From NCBI GenBank assembly GCA_033032865.1, contig JAWHQI010000049.1, positions 8,481,001 through 8,545,000 on the forward strand: a stretch of DNA of 64,000 nucleotides, given 5' to 3'. How positions within the stretch are numbered: the first letter of the stretch is position 1; every line of letters begins with the position of its first letter. The notes under the pieces were generated by a model. That model was not told where the DNA came from. It saw only the letters and a program-made list of their open reading frames with translations, and made no database searches. Positions 44,374-56,137 of this stretch are shown here, in pieces. Origin of the DNA: Dactylorhiza incarnata (Eukaryota > Streptophyta > Magnoliopsida > Asparagales > Orchidaceae). The position numbers were made by a program, and so were the translations under genes.

Positions 44374-45656
44374 TTCATGACGGGCACATGTGTTCGGGCT
44401 ATGAATTCCATCAACTATCAGGATGATTGGATAGTGGACTCTGGGTGTGGTCATCACCTCACCGGGGATGAGTCGAAGTTCTCCTCATTGCGAGCACATA
44501 TAGGTAATGACGCTATCATTACGGCTGATGATACTATTCATGCAGTTGAGAAGGAGGGTGTGGTTTCATTGAATGATGATAGAGGTACTCTTACGTTGAA
44601 GAGTGTCTATTATGTTCCGGTAATGAAGAAGTACCTCTTCTCGGTAACCAATGCGGTGGATGCTGGCTATCACGTTCTGTTCGGTCCAACAAAAGTGAAA
44701 TTTCTCCGAAATGTTTCAGTGGTGAAAGCTGAGGTCTATCATGTTGGGAGACGAGTGAAGGACTTGTTTGTTCTGTCAAGAAGTTCTTATGTTGATAAGA
44801 TGAGGGCTAATGACAATGCTACTATCTATCATGAAAGACTTGGGCATGTTGGGATGGATAAGTTGAAAACTATGGCAGGAAGATGCCTGGTGAATGGTCT
44901 GCTAGCTTGTCATCTTTTGGGGATGGTCACGTTTGTGCAGATTGTCAGTTTGGTAAGGCTCAACGTCTTCCATTGGACAAATCACAAAGCAGATGTAAAA
45001 GACTATTGGAGTGCATCCATGGTAATCTGTTTGGACCTACCAACACTTCCAGTCTTGGAGGTAGCAGGTATATGCTGATTTTGGTTGATGACTTCACCAG
45101 ATATACTTGGGTATACTTTCTGAAGGAGAAGTCGGAGTAATTCGAGAGGTTTGTGGAGTTCAAGGAGCTGGTGGAAGGTCGGCTAAACCTGCGGGTGAAG
45201 AGGTTCAGAACTGACAATGGAGGGGAGTTCACCTCCAAGGCATTCTTTAATTTCTGCAGGAAGCATGGCATCCAAAGGGAGATTTCTTGTGCTCACACTC
45301 CACAACAGAACGAAGTTGCAGAGCGTAAGATCTGTCACCTGACGGAGACCTGAAAATGTTGGCTTCATGCCAAGAGTATCCCAAAGTCCTTCTGGGCAGA
45401 GGGAATGTCTTATGCGGCCTATGTTATCAACTAGATGCCTCTCAGTCCCATCAACATGAAGACCCCTCATGAGTTGATGTTCAAGGAGAAGCCAAGCGTG
45501 GAACACATTCGATTGTTTGTTTCTACCTTCTATGTGCATGTTCTGGATGCCCTTCGAACAAAGCTGGATTCTAAGGCAAGGAATCTAGTCTTCGTTGGTT
45601 ATGATGACCGGAAGAAAGGGTGGAGATGCATGGATCCCGAGACACGGAGATATGTG
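44374..45656 (+). pseudogene. E7 protease and integrase, integrase catalytic Asp changed to Asn
   Basis: The protease site WIVDSGCGHHLTGDE lies at 44427-44472. The integrase zinc finger (HERLGH near 44832, CADCQFGKAQ near 44935) requires a frameshift. In the core the first catalytic Asp, normally in HGDLFGP, reads Asn (codon 45024-45026). The second is present in FRTDNGGEF, and the Glu in NEVAERK. Stops at 45138-45140, 45351-45353 and 45432-45434. The frame ends at ETRRYVC where E8 is inserted. Confidence 0.88.
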
Positions 45657-47556
45657 TGTTGGATCTGTAGGCGCCCTTAGAGGGGGGGGGTGAATAAGGG
45701 TTTTAAAAACTTTAATAGAAAACTTTTGATATTTTGGTCGAAGTAAGTTAAATCAAAAGTAAAGAGATAATGAAATTAGAAATGAAATCAATTTTATTAA
45801 GCAAGAAAAGACATGATTATCATTTATAAAATTGATTACAAAATCTGATTTCAATGACGCTAGAAATCAAAGCGAATAATATGAAAACTCTTTTTGTTTT
45901 CTATACCGACTCGTATCCCCATGAACTGGTTGGCTTTAGCCGATCTATCCCCAGATACGGCCTCAAGCCACTCTAGCCAATCTATCACCAGAAAGGCCTC
46001 AAGCACCCCCTAGATCTACTCCCTAGACCCAGTCTCCAACACGAGGCGAATTCCTACCTAAGTCCTACCTAGACTAGTTATCGTGTGGCGAATTCACGAA
46101 CCGATTACAATGATAAAATATAAGTGTTACAAGATAAGATAATGGAAAGACTCCCCTCTAAGTAGAACCCTTGATGTAGATGTCGTTTCGCTTGCAAAGG
46201 TTCAATCATTGTGGCTTGAGAGTCTTCCTCTTTGATGTTCTTGAGATCCTTGGATGTCTCCAATTGATTAGAGATTGTTGCAGCGAGAACACTCCATGTG
46301 TATGTCGAGAGAAGGCTTCTTGATCGCCGTTTTGATTGCCTTCAATCCTTGCGCATGATTTTCTTTTGATCTCCTCTGAAGAACTCTCTCTCTCTTTTGA
46401 TGAGTGGGAAACACCCCTCACTTTTCTCTAGACGACTAGAGCTTTCAGCCCTCGAAAATTTTGTCCAAATCTGTCAAGGGAAAGTCATTTTTGGGTTGTT
46501 TTAAATAGAGATTTGCTGTCCAGGAAAGCTAGTGCCGATGGTAGTGCTATAGCGGGGCGGTAGCAGCAGTGAGCAGTTTCCTTCCTTCTATTCTCATCAA
46601 TTTCGTGGGTTTGGCTTCTATCTTTGGAAATACATTATTCCCCACGAAAATATGATATATTCTTGCCTTCATAATGATATTGCATGCTCCTTTTGGTTTC
46701 TTAATTAAATCTTGATTGATTGGAGTTTCCAAATCTTGATTAATCAAATCTTGATTGATTGGAGTTTCCAAATCTTGATTGATTGGTTTCATAATGATAT
46801 TGCATACTTTTGATTGATTATTCCTTCCCGCGAGATCTCCTTCCTCATTTTCTCCTCAATCAGCATCATGATGGCGGGATATCCAAAAGTTATCGCCGGG
46901 CGTTAGCCTTAATGCGCCGCGATAGTACATGCCAAAAACAGTGACCCGTCGACATTCCTCTTTCTCCACTGTTTCCTTTCTGTCAATAGTTTCCATATAT
47001 GCTAACACCAGCATCAGTGCTAGCGCTCCACGGTAGATCATTTTGTTGCTCGCATCTTCGTCGAGCTGGCCTCACATTTCGTCGAGCGCAACATTCATTT
47101 CGTCGATCGAAACTAGCGTGAGCGGTAGTTGTAATGCACCGCGATAGAGCACTTCGTCAGGCACATCTTTGTCGAACGCCGCCTTCATTTCGTCGACCTC
47201 TATTTTGTCGAGCACCAATTCATCGAACGCAACTTCCATTTCGTCAAACGCCAGCCTGTATCTCAGCGGTTTCCCTTCTCAGTGGTTTCTTCTCAGCGGT
47301 TCGTTAATGCTAGCGCCAGCGGTAGAGTTAACGCGGCGCGATAGAGCATTCAGATCTTCTCTGCGGTTTCCTTCTCAGCGGTTCTTGAGTGCTAGCGCCA
47401 GCGGTAAAGTTAACGCGGCGCGGTAGCAACAAAACACAACACCATAGAGATTTGAAAGCACAGAATCCTGCATACTATAAACACAAAACAAGTATGATCA
47501 AATACAATAGGATTTGTTATTGTCAAACCAAGAGATGCGGAAAACAGGTTCCAACA
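45657..47556 (-). repeat. E8: LTR of a SIRE-like copia element
   Basis: It starts TGTTGGATCTG and ends GGTTCCAACA on the plus strand. On the minus strand it begins TGTTGGAACC and ends with the ATTCACCCCC...CTAAGGGC block shared with E1 (C-run before the 3' end). A TATTTAAA candidate TATA box on the minus strand is at 46498-46507. TTCGTCGA words and GCTAGCGCCAGCGGTAG repeats (47045-47410) lie upstream of it. No gene is seen. Confidence 0.82.
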
Positions 47557-47705
47557 AACTCCCCCTTTTGATAATAACGAATTCCCTTAGAAAGAAATAA
47601 ATCAATTGATAGGAATTTATGTTTATAATAGAGATAAGCATGAAATTTAAGACATGTGCTTATGCTCCCCCTAAGTGAATGCTCCCCCTACAACAAAAAA
47701 TTCCT
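47557..47705 (-). mobile_element. E8 polypurine tract and internal stub
   Basis: AAAAGGGGGAGTT on the minus strand borders the LTR. About 150 bp of AT-rich internal sequence follows, with two further CTCCCCCTA tracts. It then ends at the E9 gag stop, so the rest of E8 has been deleted or replaced. Confidence 0.7.
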
Positions 47706-47712
47706 ATGAGCT

Positions 47713-48894
47713 TTACTCCCCAAAAAATTCCTCTAAGTTATCCTCTTCCTCTGTCCCTACCAGATATAGTAAGGCTCCTTTTCCCTTACAACGATGTCCT
47801 ACATGGTACTTTTCTTCACAATTGTAGCAGAGTCCTTTGTCCCGTCGGGCTTGTAGTTCCAGTGGGGTTAGTCTTTTAATGGGAGGCAGCCTAGGCTTAT
47901 TCGGAGTTTGAAATGTCCGATTTGTTTCATGTGTTGTAGAGTGAAGATTTGTCCTGTATGTGTTTCTATTTCTGGTACTTAGTTGTTGTTGGTCTTCATG
48001 CATTCTTGCAATTGCGTATGCATCGTGTATTTCGGTGGGGCGAGCTAGTAACACTGGTCCTCTAATTTGTTCTTTCAGACCTGATACGAACATGTCGCAA
48101 ACGAATTCGGGGGATAAGCCTGGCACTCTTGTTATGAGATCTTCGAATTCTTTCTTGTAAGAAAGAACGGAAGATGTCTGTTGTAATTTAGTGAGCAATC
48201 CCGCGGGTTTGAGGAATAATGATGGGCCAAATCGTTTGGTTATTGCGTCTACAAATAGTGGAAAAGTTAGCGATGGGTGATTTTCTAATGTTGCTTGGTA
48301 CCATTTGGACGCAGGTTTGTCTAAATGGAAGGAAGCTATAGTTAGGAAATCTTGTGGTCTGATTTGGTTATGTTCAAAGTGTCTTTTTAATTCATAGAGC
48401 CAGTCTGTCGGGTCCCCCTCGGCAAAGCGAGGGCAAGGAAATTCTAAGGAAGAAGTAGGGTGGTAAGAAACTACCTGGTGTGCGTTAGAAATTGGTGCTG
48501 TTCCCAGAATTCCGCCTATGGCTGGTGTGTCCGCTCGTTGGTGTTGAATATTCTGATGTCCTCCTAGAATTGTGATCGCTTGAGGACCCTGGTGGGTACT
48601 CGCGCCCATTGTCTTGTGGAGGCTCTCAAATTGGTTCATCATCTCGCGGCGTAGGGCTGCGATCTGATCTGTGAGCTGTTCTGATGAATGATCTCTTGTC
48701 TCCAAGATTTGCCGTGACAAGAGGTTTTCTTTCTTTTGCAATTCAGTGGTGAACTGCTGTGAAAGTTGTGATGATTATTGTTCCAATAGCCATGCAAATG
48801 TCCCTTGCATCTCTTCGATTTGCTCCGTTCTGGCTGTTTGGTCGGCCAGAAAGGCATTCTTTAGTTCTGCCAGAGAGCGTAATCCTTCACCCAT
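47713..48894 (-). pseudogene. E9 Gag (Ty3/gypsy, Reina/CRM-like)
   Basis: A frame of about 393 codons starts at the ATG at 48892-48894 and ends at TAA 47713, with one internal TAA (48775-48777, about codon 40). The capsid part has FAEGDPTDWLYELKRHFEHN, KPASKWYQATLEN and a FGPSLF segment. The tail RLTPLELQARRDKGLCYNCEEKYHVGHRC holds the knuckle C-X2-C-X4-H-X4-C typical of chromovirus-type Gag. An N-terminal heptad-rich stretch may be a coiled coil. Pol, which should follow to the left, is absent. Confidence 0.85.
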
Positions 48895-48934
48895 GGTGAT
48901 ACCGGCGGTGGGAATCTCAACGAGAGCACCAAAA

Positions 48935-49409
48935 TGTTAGGATCCCGCCGGTGGGGTGGTGGTTTAGAACAGAAGAATGGCCGGAGAGGGGTGGCCGGAG
49001 CAAGGAGAGAAGAAGGGATTAGAGGCCGAGAGGAAGAACTTCATTAACATTCATCATAAAATATTATTACAGGCTAACAGAGTATTTAATAATGCGGCTG
49101 ATAAAAACTAGTCGTTACATTCGTTTTAATATAATTAATCTCAGTCGTTGATTAAGCCTTGATCCCTGGGAGTAATCTGGAACGTTGGTTCTTTATTCTT
49201 TGTCCCTGTCGCTGCCTGCCGTTGGATTAGGCCGATGATGATGACCCTGCTTTAATCCTGTCGCCGGATTGATGTGATGGCTGCTGTGTTGGCTTCTTTG
49301 GGACCGTTGGATAAAGAGAGCTGCCGTTGGATCAGCGTGATGGCAGATATAATCTGAGCTGTTGGATATGCATTGGAAAATCTGAGGCCGTCCGATATGA
49401 ACCCTAACA
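48935..49409 (-). repeat. E9 5' LTR
   Basis: 475 bp, starting TGTTAGG and ending CCTAACA, a 7-bp terminal inverted repeat. A primer site starting TTTTGGTGCTCTCGTTGA on the minus strand lies between it and gag. The 3' LTR is not found. Confidence 0.82.
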
Positions 49410-50242
49410 CGCTGCTTCCCCCATCCAGTCCGGCGTGATTCCAGCCCCCCTCCGGCGGCGAGATCCTCGACTGTCGCTGCCGCTCGCATCACTTGTCCAC
49501 TCTTCCTGATAACCCTAAGCTCGCTCCCGTTCAGCCCGCTCCCATTCATCCCGCTCCCGTTCATCAACGACGTTCACCGATAAGCGATCTTGAACTAGGA
49601 ATGAGAAGAAAATCTCAAAGTGGGTATTTTGCGAATGCCTCCTATTTCGCTTAATCTCCCGAGCTAATGTCAATGAATGACACTTTATATGGTTCAGATA
49701 CTCTTTCTTCAACCGGACCATCTTCATGGCTATCTCTTTCATTTGAGGAATCTCGGTCTCTCCCACGGCTATCTCTTTCATTTTCTACTTATACAGTTGG
49801 TGTGATGGTCCCTCGCATTAGGCTTTATGCCTTTTTAGGGAAGGAGCTTGAACAAGTCAAAACTGGAATCAACAGCCACCACTTGACTATGGTAAGCTCC
49901 AGTTCTCTGCTACTGCAATAGCTATGAGTTGAAACTATTTGCGCTGAATATCCTATGCTTCTCCATATTTGCAATATTCGCTCCATATTTACTGAGAAAG
50001 AGAAGAAACTCCTGGCAAAGGCTTCAAAAGTAAGTTTCTGTATATCCTGACTCCTCTTGAATTGCACGAGTAAACTGCATATCTCCTCAGTATTGGAACT
50101 TTTTTACTTGCTCTTTGGATTTCAGAGATGCTTCATGGCATGTTGTAAGTAGAGAACTGATTTAATTATGTAAATATTAGGCATGTCTTAGTTTCTATTT
50201 ACAATTATAAGAAGCAAAAGAACTAGAACATTTAAGTTGACC
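49410..50242 (+). other. Low-copy-looking host sequence left of E10
   Basis: This stretch has no match elsewhere in the window and has gene-like features on the plus strand. One is a short open block 49800-49893 ending in ATG|GTAAGC. Another is a block ending TTCAAAA|GTAAGT at 50032. A T-rich acceptor TTTGGATTTCAG lies at about 50128. I could not identify the protein. Because removal of E10 and one TGACC joins it to the helicase fragment at 58350, it may be an intron and exon remnants of that gene. A set of CCCGCTCCCGTTCA repeats lies at 49505-49565. Confidence 0.4.
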
Positions 50243-52419
50243 TGTTTTACCCAGAAATCGGCGATCCCCTCCAAGATAACTTTTTCAGGTATTGCGGTAT
50301 TTTTGGAGATCCGGGCCGATCTCACTCCTCCGGGGGGCGATCTCATCGAACCCAGGCGGCCTCACAGCAGGGAAGGTTGCCCCTTCCGGGCGACCTCGTA
50401 GGGGGAGATTGCCCCTCCTGGGCGATCTCGCAGAGGAGATATCGCCCCTCCTGGGCGATCTCGCAGGGAGATCGCTCCTCCCGGGCGATCTCGCAGCAGG
50501 GAAGGTCGCCCCTTCCGGGCGACCTCGCAGGAGGAGATCGCCCCTCCCGGGCGATCTCGCAGAGGAGAGATCGCCCCTCCTGGGCGATCTCGCAGGGAGA
50601 TCGCTCCTCTCGGGCGATCTCGCAGCAAGGAAGGTCGCCCCTTCCGGGCGACCTCGCAGAGGGAGATCGCCCCTCCCGGGCGATCTCGCAGAGGAGAGAT
50701 CGCCCCTCCTGGACGATCTCGCAGGGAGATCGCCCCTCCCGGGCGATCTCACAGCAGGGAAGGTCGCCCCTTCCGGGCGACCTCGCAGAGGGAGATCGCC
50801 CCTCCCGGGCGATCTCGCAGAGGAGAGATTGCCCCTCCTGGGCGATCTCGCAGGGAGATCGCTCCTCCCGGGCGATCTCGCAGCAGGGAAGGTCGCCCCT
50901 TCCGGGCGACCTCGCAGAGGGAGATCGCCCCTCCCGGGCGATCTCGCAGAGGAGAGGTCGCCCCTCCTGGACGATCTCGCAGGGAGATCGCCCCTCCCGG
51001 GCGATCTCGCAGCAGGGAAGGTCGCCCCTTCCGGGCGACCTCGCAGAGGGAGATCGCACCTCCCGGGCGATCTCGCAGAGGAGAGATCGCCCCTCCTGGG
51101 CGATCTCGCAGGGAGATCGCTCCTCCCGGGCGATCTCGCAGCAGGGAAGGTCGCCCCTTCCGGGCGACCTCGCAGAGGGAGATCGCCCCTCCCGGGCGAT
51201 CTCGCAGAGGAGAGATCGCCCCTCCTGGACGATCTCGCAGGGAGATCGCCCCTCCCGGGCGATCTCGCAGCAGGGAAGGTCCCCCCTTCCTGGCGACCTC
51301 GCAGAGGGAGATCGCCCCTCCCGGGCGATCTCGCAGAGGAGAGATCGCCCCTCCTGGGCGATCTCGCAGGGAGATCGCTCCTCCCGGGCGATCTCGCAGT
51401 AGGGAAGGTCGTCCCTTCCGGGCGACCTCGCAGAGGGAGATCGCCCCTCCTGGGCGATCTCGCAGGGAGATCGCCCCTCCCGGCCTATCCCGCAGTAGGG
51501 AAGGTCGCCCCTTCCGGGCGACCTCGCAGGGGGAGATCGCCCCTCCCGGGCGATCTCGCAAAGGAGAGATCGCCCCTCCTGGGCGATCTCGCAGGGAGAT
51601 CGCTCCTCCCGGGCGATCTCGCAGCAGGGAAGGTCGCCCCTTCCGGGCGACCTCGCAGAGGGAGATCGCCCCTCCTGGGAGATCTCGCAGGGAGATCGCC
51701 CCTCCCGGGAGATCCCGCAGTAGGGAAGGTCGCCCCTTCCGGGCGACCTCGCAGGGGGAGATCGCCCCTCCCGGGCGATCCCGCAGAGGAGAGATCGCCC
51801 CTCCTGGGCGATCTCGCAGTAGGGAAGGTCGCCCCTTCCGGGCGACCTCGCAGAGGGAGATCGCCCCTCCCGGGCGATCTCACTCCAGAGGATCTTAGTC
51901 CTATGCTGACTCTGTTTTATATGGTCTATTCAGGTATGCAGGTCCAGTCCCAACGATCTCAGCGGTCTCAGCAGACGATCTCAGCACATCCTGACAATCT
52001 CAGCGGTCTCAGTAGCGGTCTCAGGAGATCTCAGCAGTTCTGGGCAGCCCGCTACTTTCCAGATCTGCCCGTTCGGGCAGGCCCCTGCGTCTATAAATAG
52101 AGGGGTAGGGGTACCAGTTGGAAGACTTTTGGGAGAGCTTCCAGTTCCTGCCAGTGGGTTGAGCGGTCTCAGTTTTGAGTGACCGCCGAGACCTTCGATC
52201 ACTCTTTCCGGAGACCTCTTCATCTCCCTCCAGGCCCTTTTTTCTTCAAGTCTTATGATGTTTCTTTCATACTTTTCTATTGTAACCTCAGCTGTAACTC
52301 AAGCTTTATATCAATAAAATAGCATTTCCTTCAACTCAAAGTAACCAGCCACCCAACAGTCTCACCACCCATCCCTCAGTTTTAGCGATCGTGGAGTTGG
52401 TACATTTTTGGTGCCAACA
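50243..52419 (+). repeat. E10 5' LTR
   Basis: U3 holds the palindrome array (50330-51885). A TATA box (CTATAAATAGAGG) is at 52091-52103 and an AATAAA signal at 52313-52318, so transcription would start near 52120. The LTR ends ...TTTTTGGTGCCAACA. I did not recognise the primer-binding site in the following bases GAAAACACGCGACC. Confidence 0.93.
50330..51885. repeat. Higher-order palindrome array, left LTR of E10
   Basis: Four submonomers of 32, 33, 30 and 34 bp make a 129-bp unit repeated about twelve times. Each submonomer is a small hairpin pairing GGGCGATCTC with GAGATCGCCC. Units alternate between a CCTGGGCGATC/GCTCCTCCC type and a CCTGGACGATC/GCCCCTCCC type, giving a 258-bp second-order period over much of the array. 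Confidence 0.92.
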
Positions 52420-52696
52420 GAAAACACGCGACCTTCAGATTTTGAGTGGTTGGTGAACAGCGGTTGCGAGGATTTCGACCTAAAATCCATCAAAACTTCA
52501 AACGGTCATAACTTTTGATCCGAGTGTCGGAATTCAGAAATTCAAAGCTTGTTGCGACCGGTTCGGCCTGAACTATCCAAAAATTGAACGGGGTTTCCCG
52601 TTCAGGCACTTTTTAGCCCTCATATTTCCAAAATTTGATTCTGTTTGGAAGTTATCGCAGTTTTTCCATTTCGGCAATTCCTGTTTTTGGGTATCA

Positions 52697-53931
52697 ATGG
52701 AGATACCAGAAGTTCAGGCTCCTGTTAAGAAAGCTCATCCTCCTCGATTTGTGGATCCATTTGTTCCTTTACCACCCCAAGCTGAGGAGTTCGCGGCCAC
52801 TCGACCTGAATTTTTCAGGCCAGTTGCCCAGGGAGGTCCCGTAGAAATGCCTAACCCTCTGGAAAATTGTACCAATTTTCCAGCCCCAGCTGATGCGTAT
52901 TATCCTTCATCATCTCCAGATTCTGTTGAAGAGGAAGATCCTTCTCCCTTCACAGATAAAGTTCGTTGGGTGACTGCTCCCGACAGTTTTAGAGAGCCTC
53001 GTTTGCCAACCTTCACTGGAAAAGAAGATCCCTTCTCCCATCTCCAAGCCTTTGAGTCAGCCATTTCTTTAAGAACATTAATGGATGGCGTCAAGTGCAA
53101 GCTCTTTGTTATGACCCTTGACAGTCATGCTAGAGAATGGTTCTATAGCTTGCCATCTGGATCAATTGCTTGCCTTGTGGATTTGCGGAGATTGTTTCTC
53201 TTAAGGTTTTCTACCAACAAAAAGCGGAAAAGAGGTGACGCAGCCATTTTCCAAATCAAGCAAAGAGTTAATGAAACTCTCGCTCACTTTGTCGATAGAT
53301 TCCAGAGGGAAATTCTTCAAATTGTTAGTGCAGATCAAGAACTGTATCAAGTTGCTTTAATCAACGGACTCCAAGAAGGCCCTCTCAAATTCAAAGTTAC
53401 CGCAAATGAGCCCAAGTCTTATAGGCACCTCATCGAAATAGCAAACAGGTTTATTCAAGGTGAGGCAATGAATCCTAATTACATGAATTCTCAGAACCGG
53501 CGCACTCGGCGGCATCGGGTGAATAGATATCATCATCGTTCATCTTCATCAAAAATCCCTCAGCAAGATGAGCAGTTTGAGTCTTGTTCACCTCCTCCGG
53601 ATATGTCTACTCCATCTCAACAAGATATGCCATCTCAATTCTTGGAAGTCTCTCCCATCATGTCTTATGATCCTACAACATTTCAATATGAAACTTGCTC
53701 AAAAGGACCTTGTCAGTTGAATATCCCTTAGAAGAGGTTTTTCCAATTATTCAGGATATGCCAGAGTATGAAAGACCCCGTCCTATGAGGTCTAATGTTG
53801 CAAAACGCAATCAAGAACTCTACTGCCTATACCATTTAGCTGCTGGTCATGATACGGAAGATTGTCGTGCTCTCCGAAAATTGGTAGACCAACTATTGAA
53901 GGCAGGAAAATTACAGGATTATGTTGCTTAA
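52697..53931 (+). pseudogene. E10 Gag (Tat type)
   Basis: The ATG at 52697 opens a 344-codon frame. It has a Pro-rich N-terminus and the capsid signature LPTFTGKEDPFSHLQAFE, REWFYSLPSGSI, LRRLFLLRFSTNKKRKR and NETLAHFVDRFQREI. A frameshift near 53700 moves it to the frame that ends at 53931. That frame carries the Tat-type knuckle CLYHLAAGHDTEDC and RALRKLVDQLLKAGKLQDYV. Two stops in a row close it. The similarity to E3 Gag (LAHYVDRFQEEV, CDIHQEEGHAMATC) supports lineage. This is the only coding region of the element. Confidence 0.88.
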
Positions 53932-53934
53932 TAA

Positions 53935-56137
53935 TATGAAGATCTTATTTTCCAGCAAAGACAACTTCACAAAGCAGATTTTCTTTCCTTCAATAAATGA
54001 AATGCATGAAATATAAATGAGATAGAGTGACAATTTTGTTTTGCATGTCTCCCATTTGTTTGGAGTTTCAGAATCTTTCATTTTCTAAGTTTGCTTGTAA
54101 TAAGAATAGCAGTTATCTGTGTTCCATCAGCAGCTATCGCCGCAAGGACTTTTTCTAGCAGTGAGCTATATCAATCTTCATGCCCATATTCACTGTGGAC
54201 ATTCAGCCAAGTACGTTTAATACTCTTTCATTACTTTACTTTTCCTTACTTTTTCCTGTCTACATTCATATTTCTACAAATACGTTGATATGAAAAGTAG
54301 AAATTAGTCGGATCAACCGGAACGGCTAAAGCTGCCATTACTTTACTTTTTCCTATTTACGTTAATACCTCGTGAAATACGTAGACATGGATATGAAAGG
54401 TAAAAATACCATCCCTATTGTTTGATAGGAAGTATGCAAGTAACATCTCCAATTCTCTCTTCTTCTCTGGGTCGTAAAACCCGCGATGACCGCATCACGC
54501 TCGAATCACTCGCAGATGCGTAGCGGGTAGCCCAACCCCCTTTCCACCAACCTTTCTCTTCCTCAATCTCTTCCTATATGATGATTACCATCAATAGTTG
54601 AGATATCTTATTGAGATTAAAAGAATGGTTATGTTCATTGATTTGTGAGCTCCTGCTACCGAGTTTCATTAGCCGGTAGGGCTGGGGGCAGGGTTGATTT
54701 CACATGAAAGGTTTCCAGGGAAAAGTTATGTTGAATTGCTCCAGATTATTTCATTCCCAGATTTTTGCTAATCAATGGGTTCAGTGAGGAGTAAGTTGTT
54801 ATTTCACTAAAGGTGAATGGACTCAAGTATTAGAGATTGCTGAAGGGATCTCCATAGTTTATTTTGTCTTTCAAGTTCTTCAAGTTACTGAAAGATTTGA
54901 GACCGCCGGTTTAATTTTCTCCAAGATTTGGAAGTTAGAGGTTGCCGGTGGGATTTCCAGAGTTTATTTCATTTTTCAGGTTTCTTCAGCAATCTGAAAG
55001 ATTTGAGATCGCCGGTTAAATTTTCTCCAAGATTCTGAAGTTAGAGTTTGCCGATGGGATTTCCAGAGTTTATTTGGTCTTTCTCTTCAGCGAAGTGAAA
55101 TTTTTCAGATTTCAGACCGCAGGCTAATTTCCTCCAGGACTTGGATGTTAGAGATTGCTGGTGGGATTTCTAGAGTTTTTTGAGGAGTTTCTGGCAATCT
55201 GAAGTATTGAAGATTGTTAACTGGTTCTCTTCAAAGAAGCTTTTTTGACAGGTGTTTTGAGACATTTGTGATCGTCATCTTAAAACTACTTATTTTTTGG
55301 GCGGTCTGAAGAAATTAAGATCAAAATTTGAGTGCTCATCTGTTTATCAAGTAATCTAAAGCACATGAAAGTATTCATGAGGTCTTTTCTTCTATTATTC
55401 AACAACGAAGCAGTCAGAGAAGCTAAGATCGCCAATTATCTGTCTCAAAAGACTAATGTTACTCCAAATTCATTTATCATTTACAGAAGGAGCGGTTTGG
55501 ATTATTTGATACCTTCATTTATCAAAGTTCATAAAAAAGTTCAGAAATATCATTTATGGGCTATCATGATCTGATTCCTCTGCAAAACATCTCGAATATT
55601 AAAGATCGCCATTTAAAATCAGAATTATTTCATAACAAAGCAGTTTCCAAATGGCCAAAGTTAATATCTTCTCCAGAGAAGTTTTGACAACCACAAGATC
55701 ACCATTCTTAATTATCAATTGTACTTCAAGTATGGGCAAGATAAGTATCAACAATTTGTTTCAGATACCTGATGAATCTTTACTTTTACATATACCTGCT
55801 CAACATATCTTTTGCACAACGGAAACAGGTGTTCACTTCTTCTCTTCAGGTACTCATGTAACATAAGTTTCTTTTATACCTACTTTGACCGTTCTTTCGC
55901 AGAAATAGGCAGGTGCTTGCATTTTCTCTTCAGGTACTCACAAAAGAGTCAGTGTTCACAAGTTTTCTTAAAAAGAGAGAAAGTATTCGCAAGCACGCCT
56001 GGCGCTAGTAAGTACGCACATGTATTTACATTTTTCTATCACACATGCTCTACAATGACGAAAGGTGGATCGCGATTCTCGTAGGTAAGTTTTATTTTTT
56101 CGAAGTTTTTTCAAAACTTAAAAAAATGCGGGGATTA
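53935..56137 (+). other. E10 internal region downstream of gag, non-coding
   Basis: No gene is supported. It contains a diverged ~110-bp tandem repeat of three to four units at 54830-55240 (TTTGAGATCGCCGGTTAAATTTTCTCC type). The word GATCGCC, the core of the LTR array, is scattered at 55006, 55430 and 55603. Short paired phrases CTTCTCTTCAGGTACTCA repeat near 55840 and 55930. Confidence 0.65.
54830..55240. repeat. ~110-bp tandem repeat in E10 internal region
   Basis: Units share GGGATTTCCAGAGTTTATTT, a TTCAGCAATCTGAAAGATTT segment and CGCCGGTTAAATTTTCTCCA. Divergence between units is considerable. Confidence 0.75.

Larger units (their letters stand above)
42282..45656 (+). mobile_element. 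E7: Ty1/copia element related to E4, 3' part lost to E8
   Basis: 5' LTR 42282-43402, initiator-Met primer site (TGGTATCAGAGG at 43403), Gag, protease and integrase are present on the plus strand. The LTR start TGTTAAATTTTTGAAGTGG and the Gag sequence match E4, so both belong to one family. At 45657, inside integrase, the SIRE-like LTR E8 begins and the rest (RT, RNase H, 3' LTR) is missing from the window. Confidence 0.9.

Noticed and set aside
49667..49918. Short ORF with SSWLSLSFEES repeats left of E10
   Set aside because: Ser-rich from a local duplicated phrase (GGCTATCTCTTTCATTT); no family recognised. Kept only as unidentified host-like sequence.
50330..51885. CRISPR-like regular repeats
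   Set aside because: There is no constant repeat with unique spacers; all parts belong to one palindromic monomer family inside an LTR of a plant retrotransposon.
54091..54288. Possible hAT transposase C-terminus (VPSAAIAARTFSS)
   Set aside because: Only a handful of residues resemble the motif and no further hAT sequence is near.
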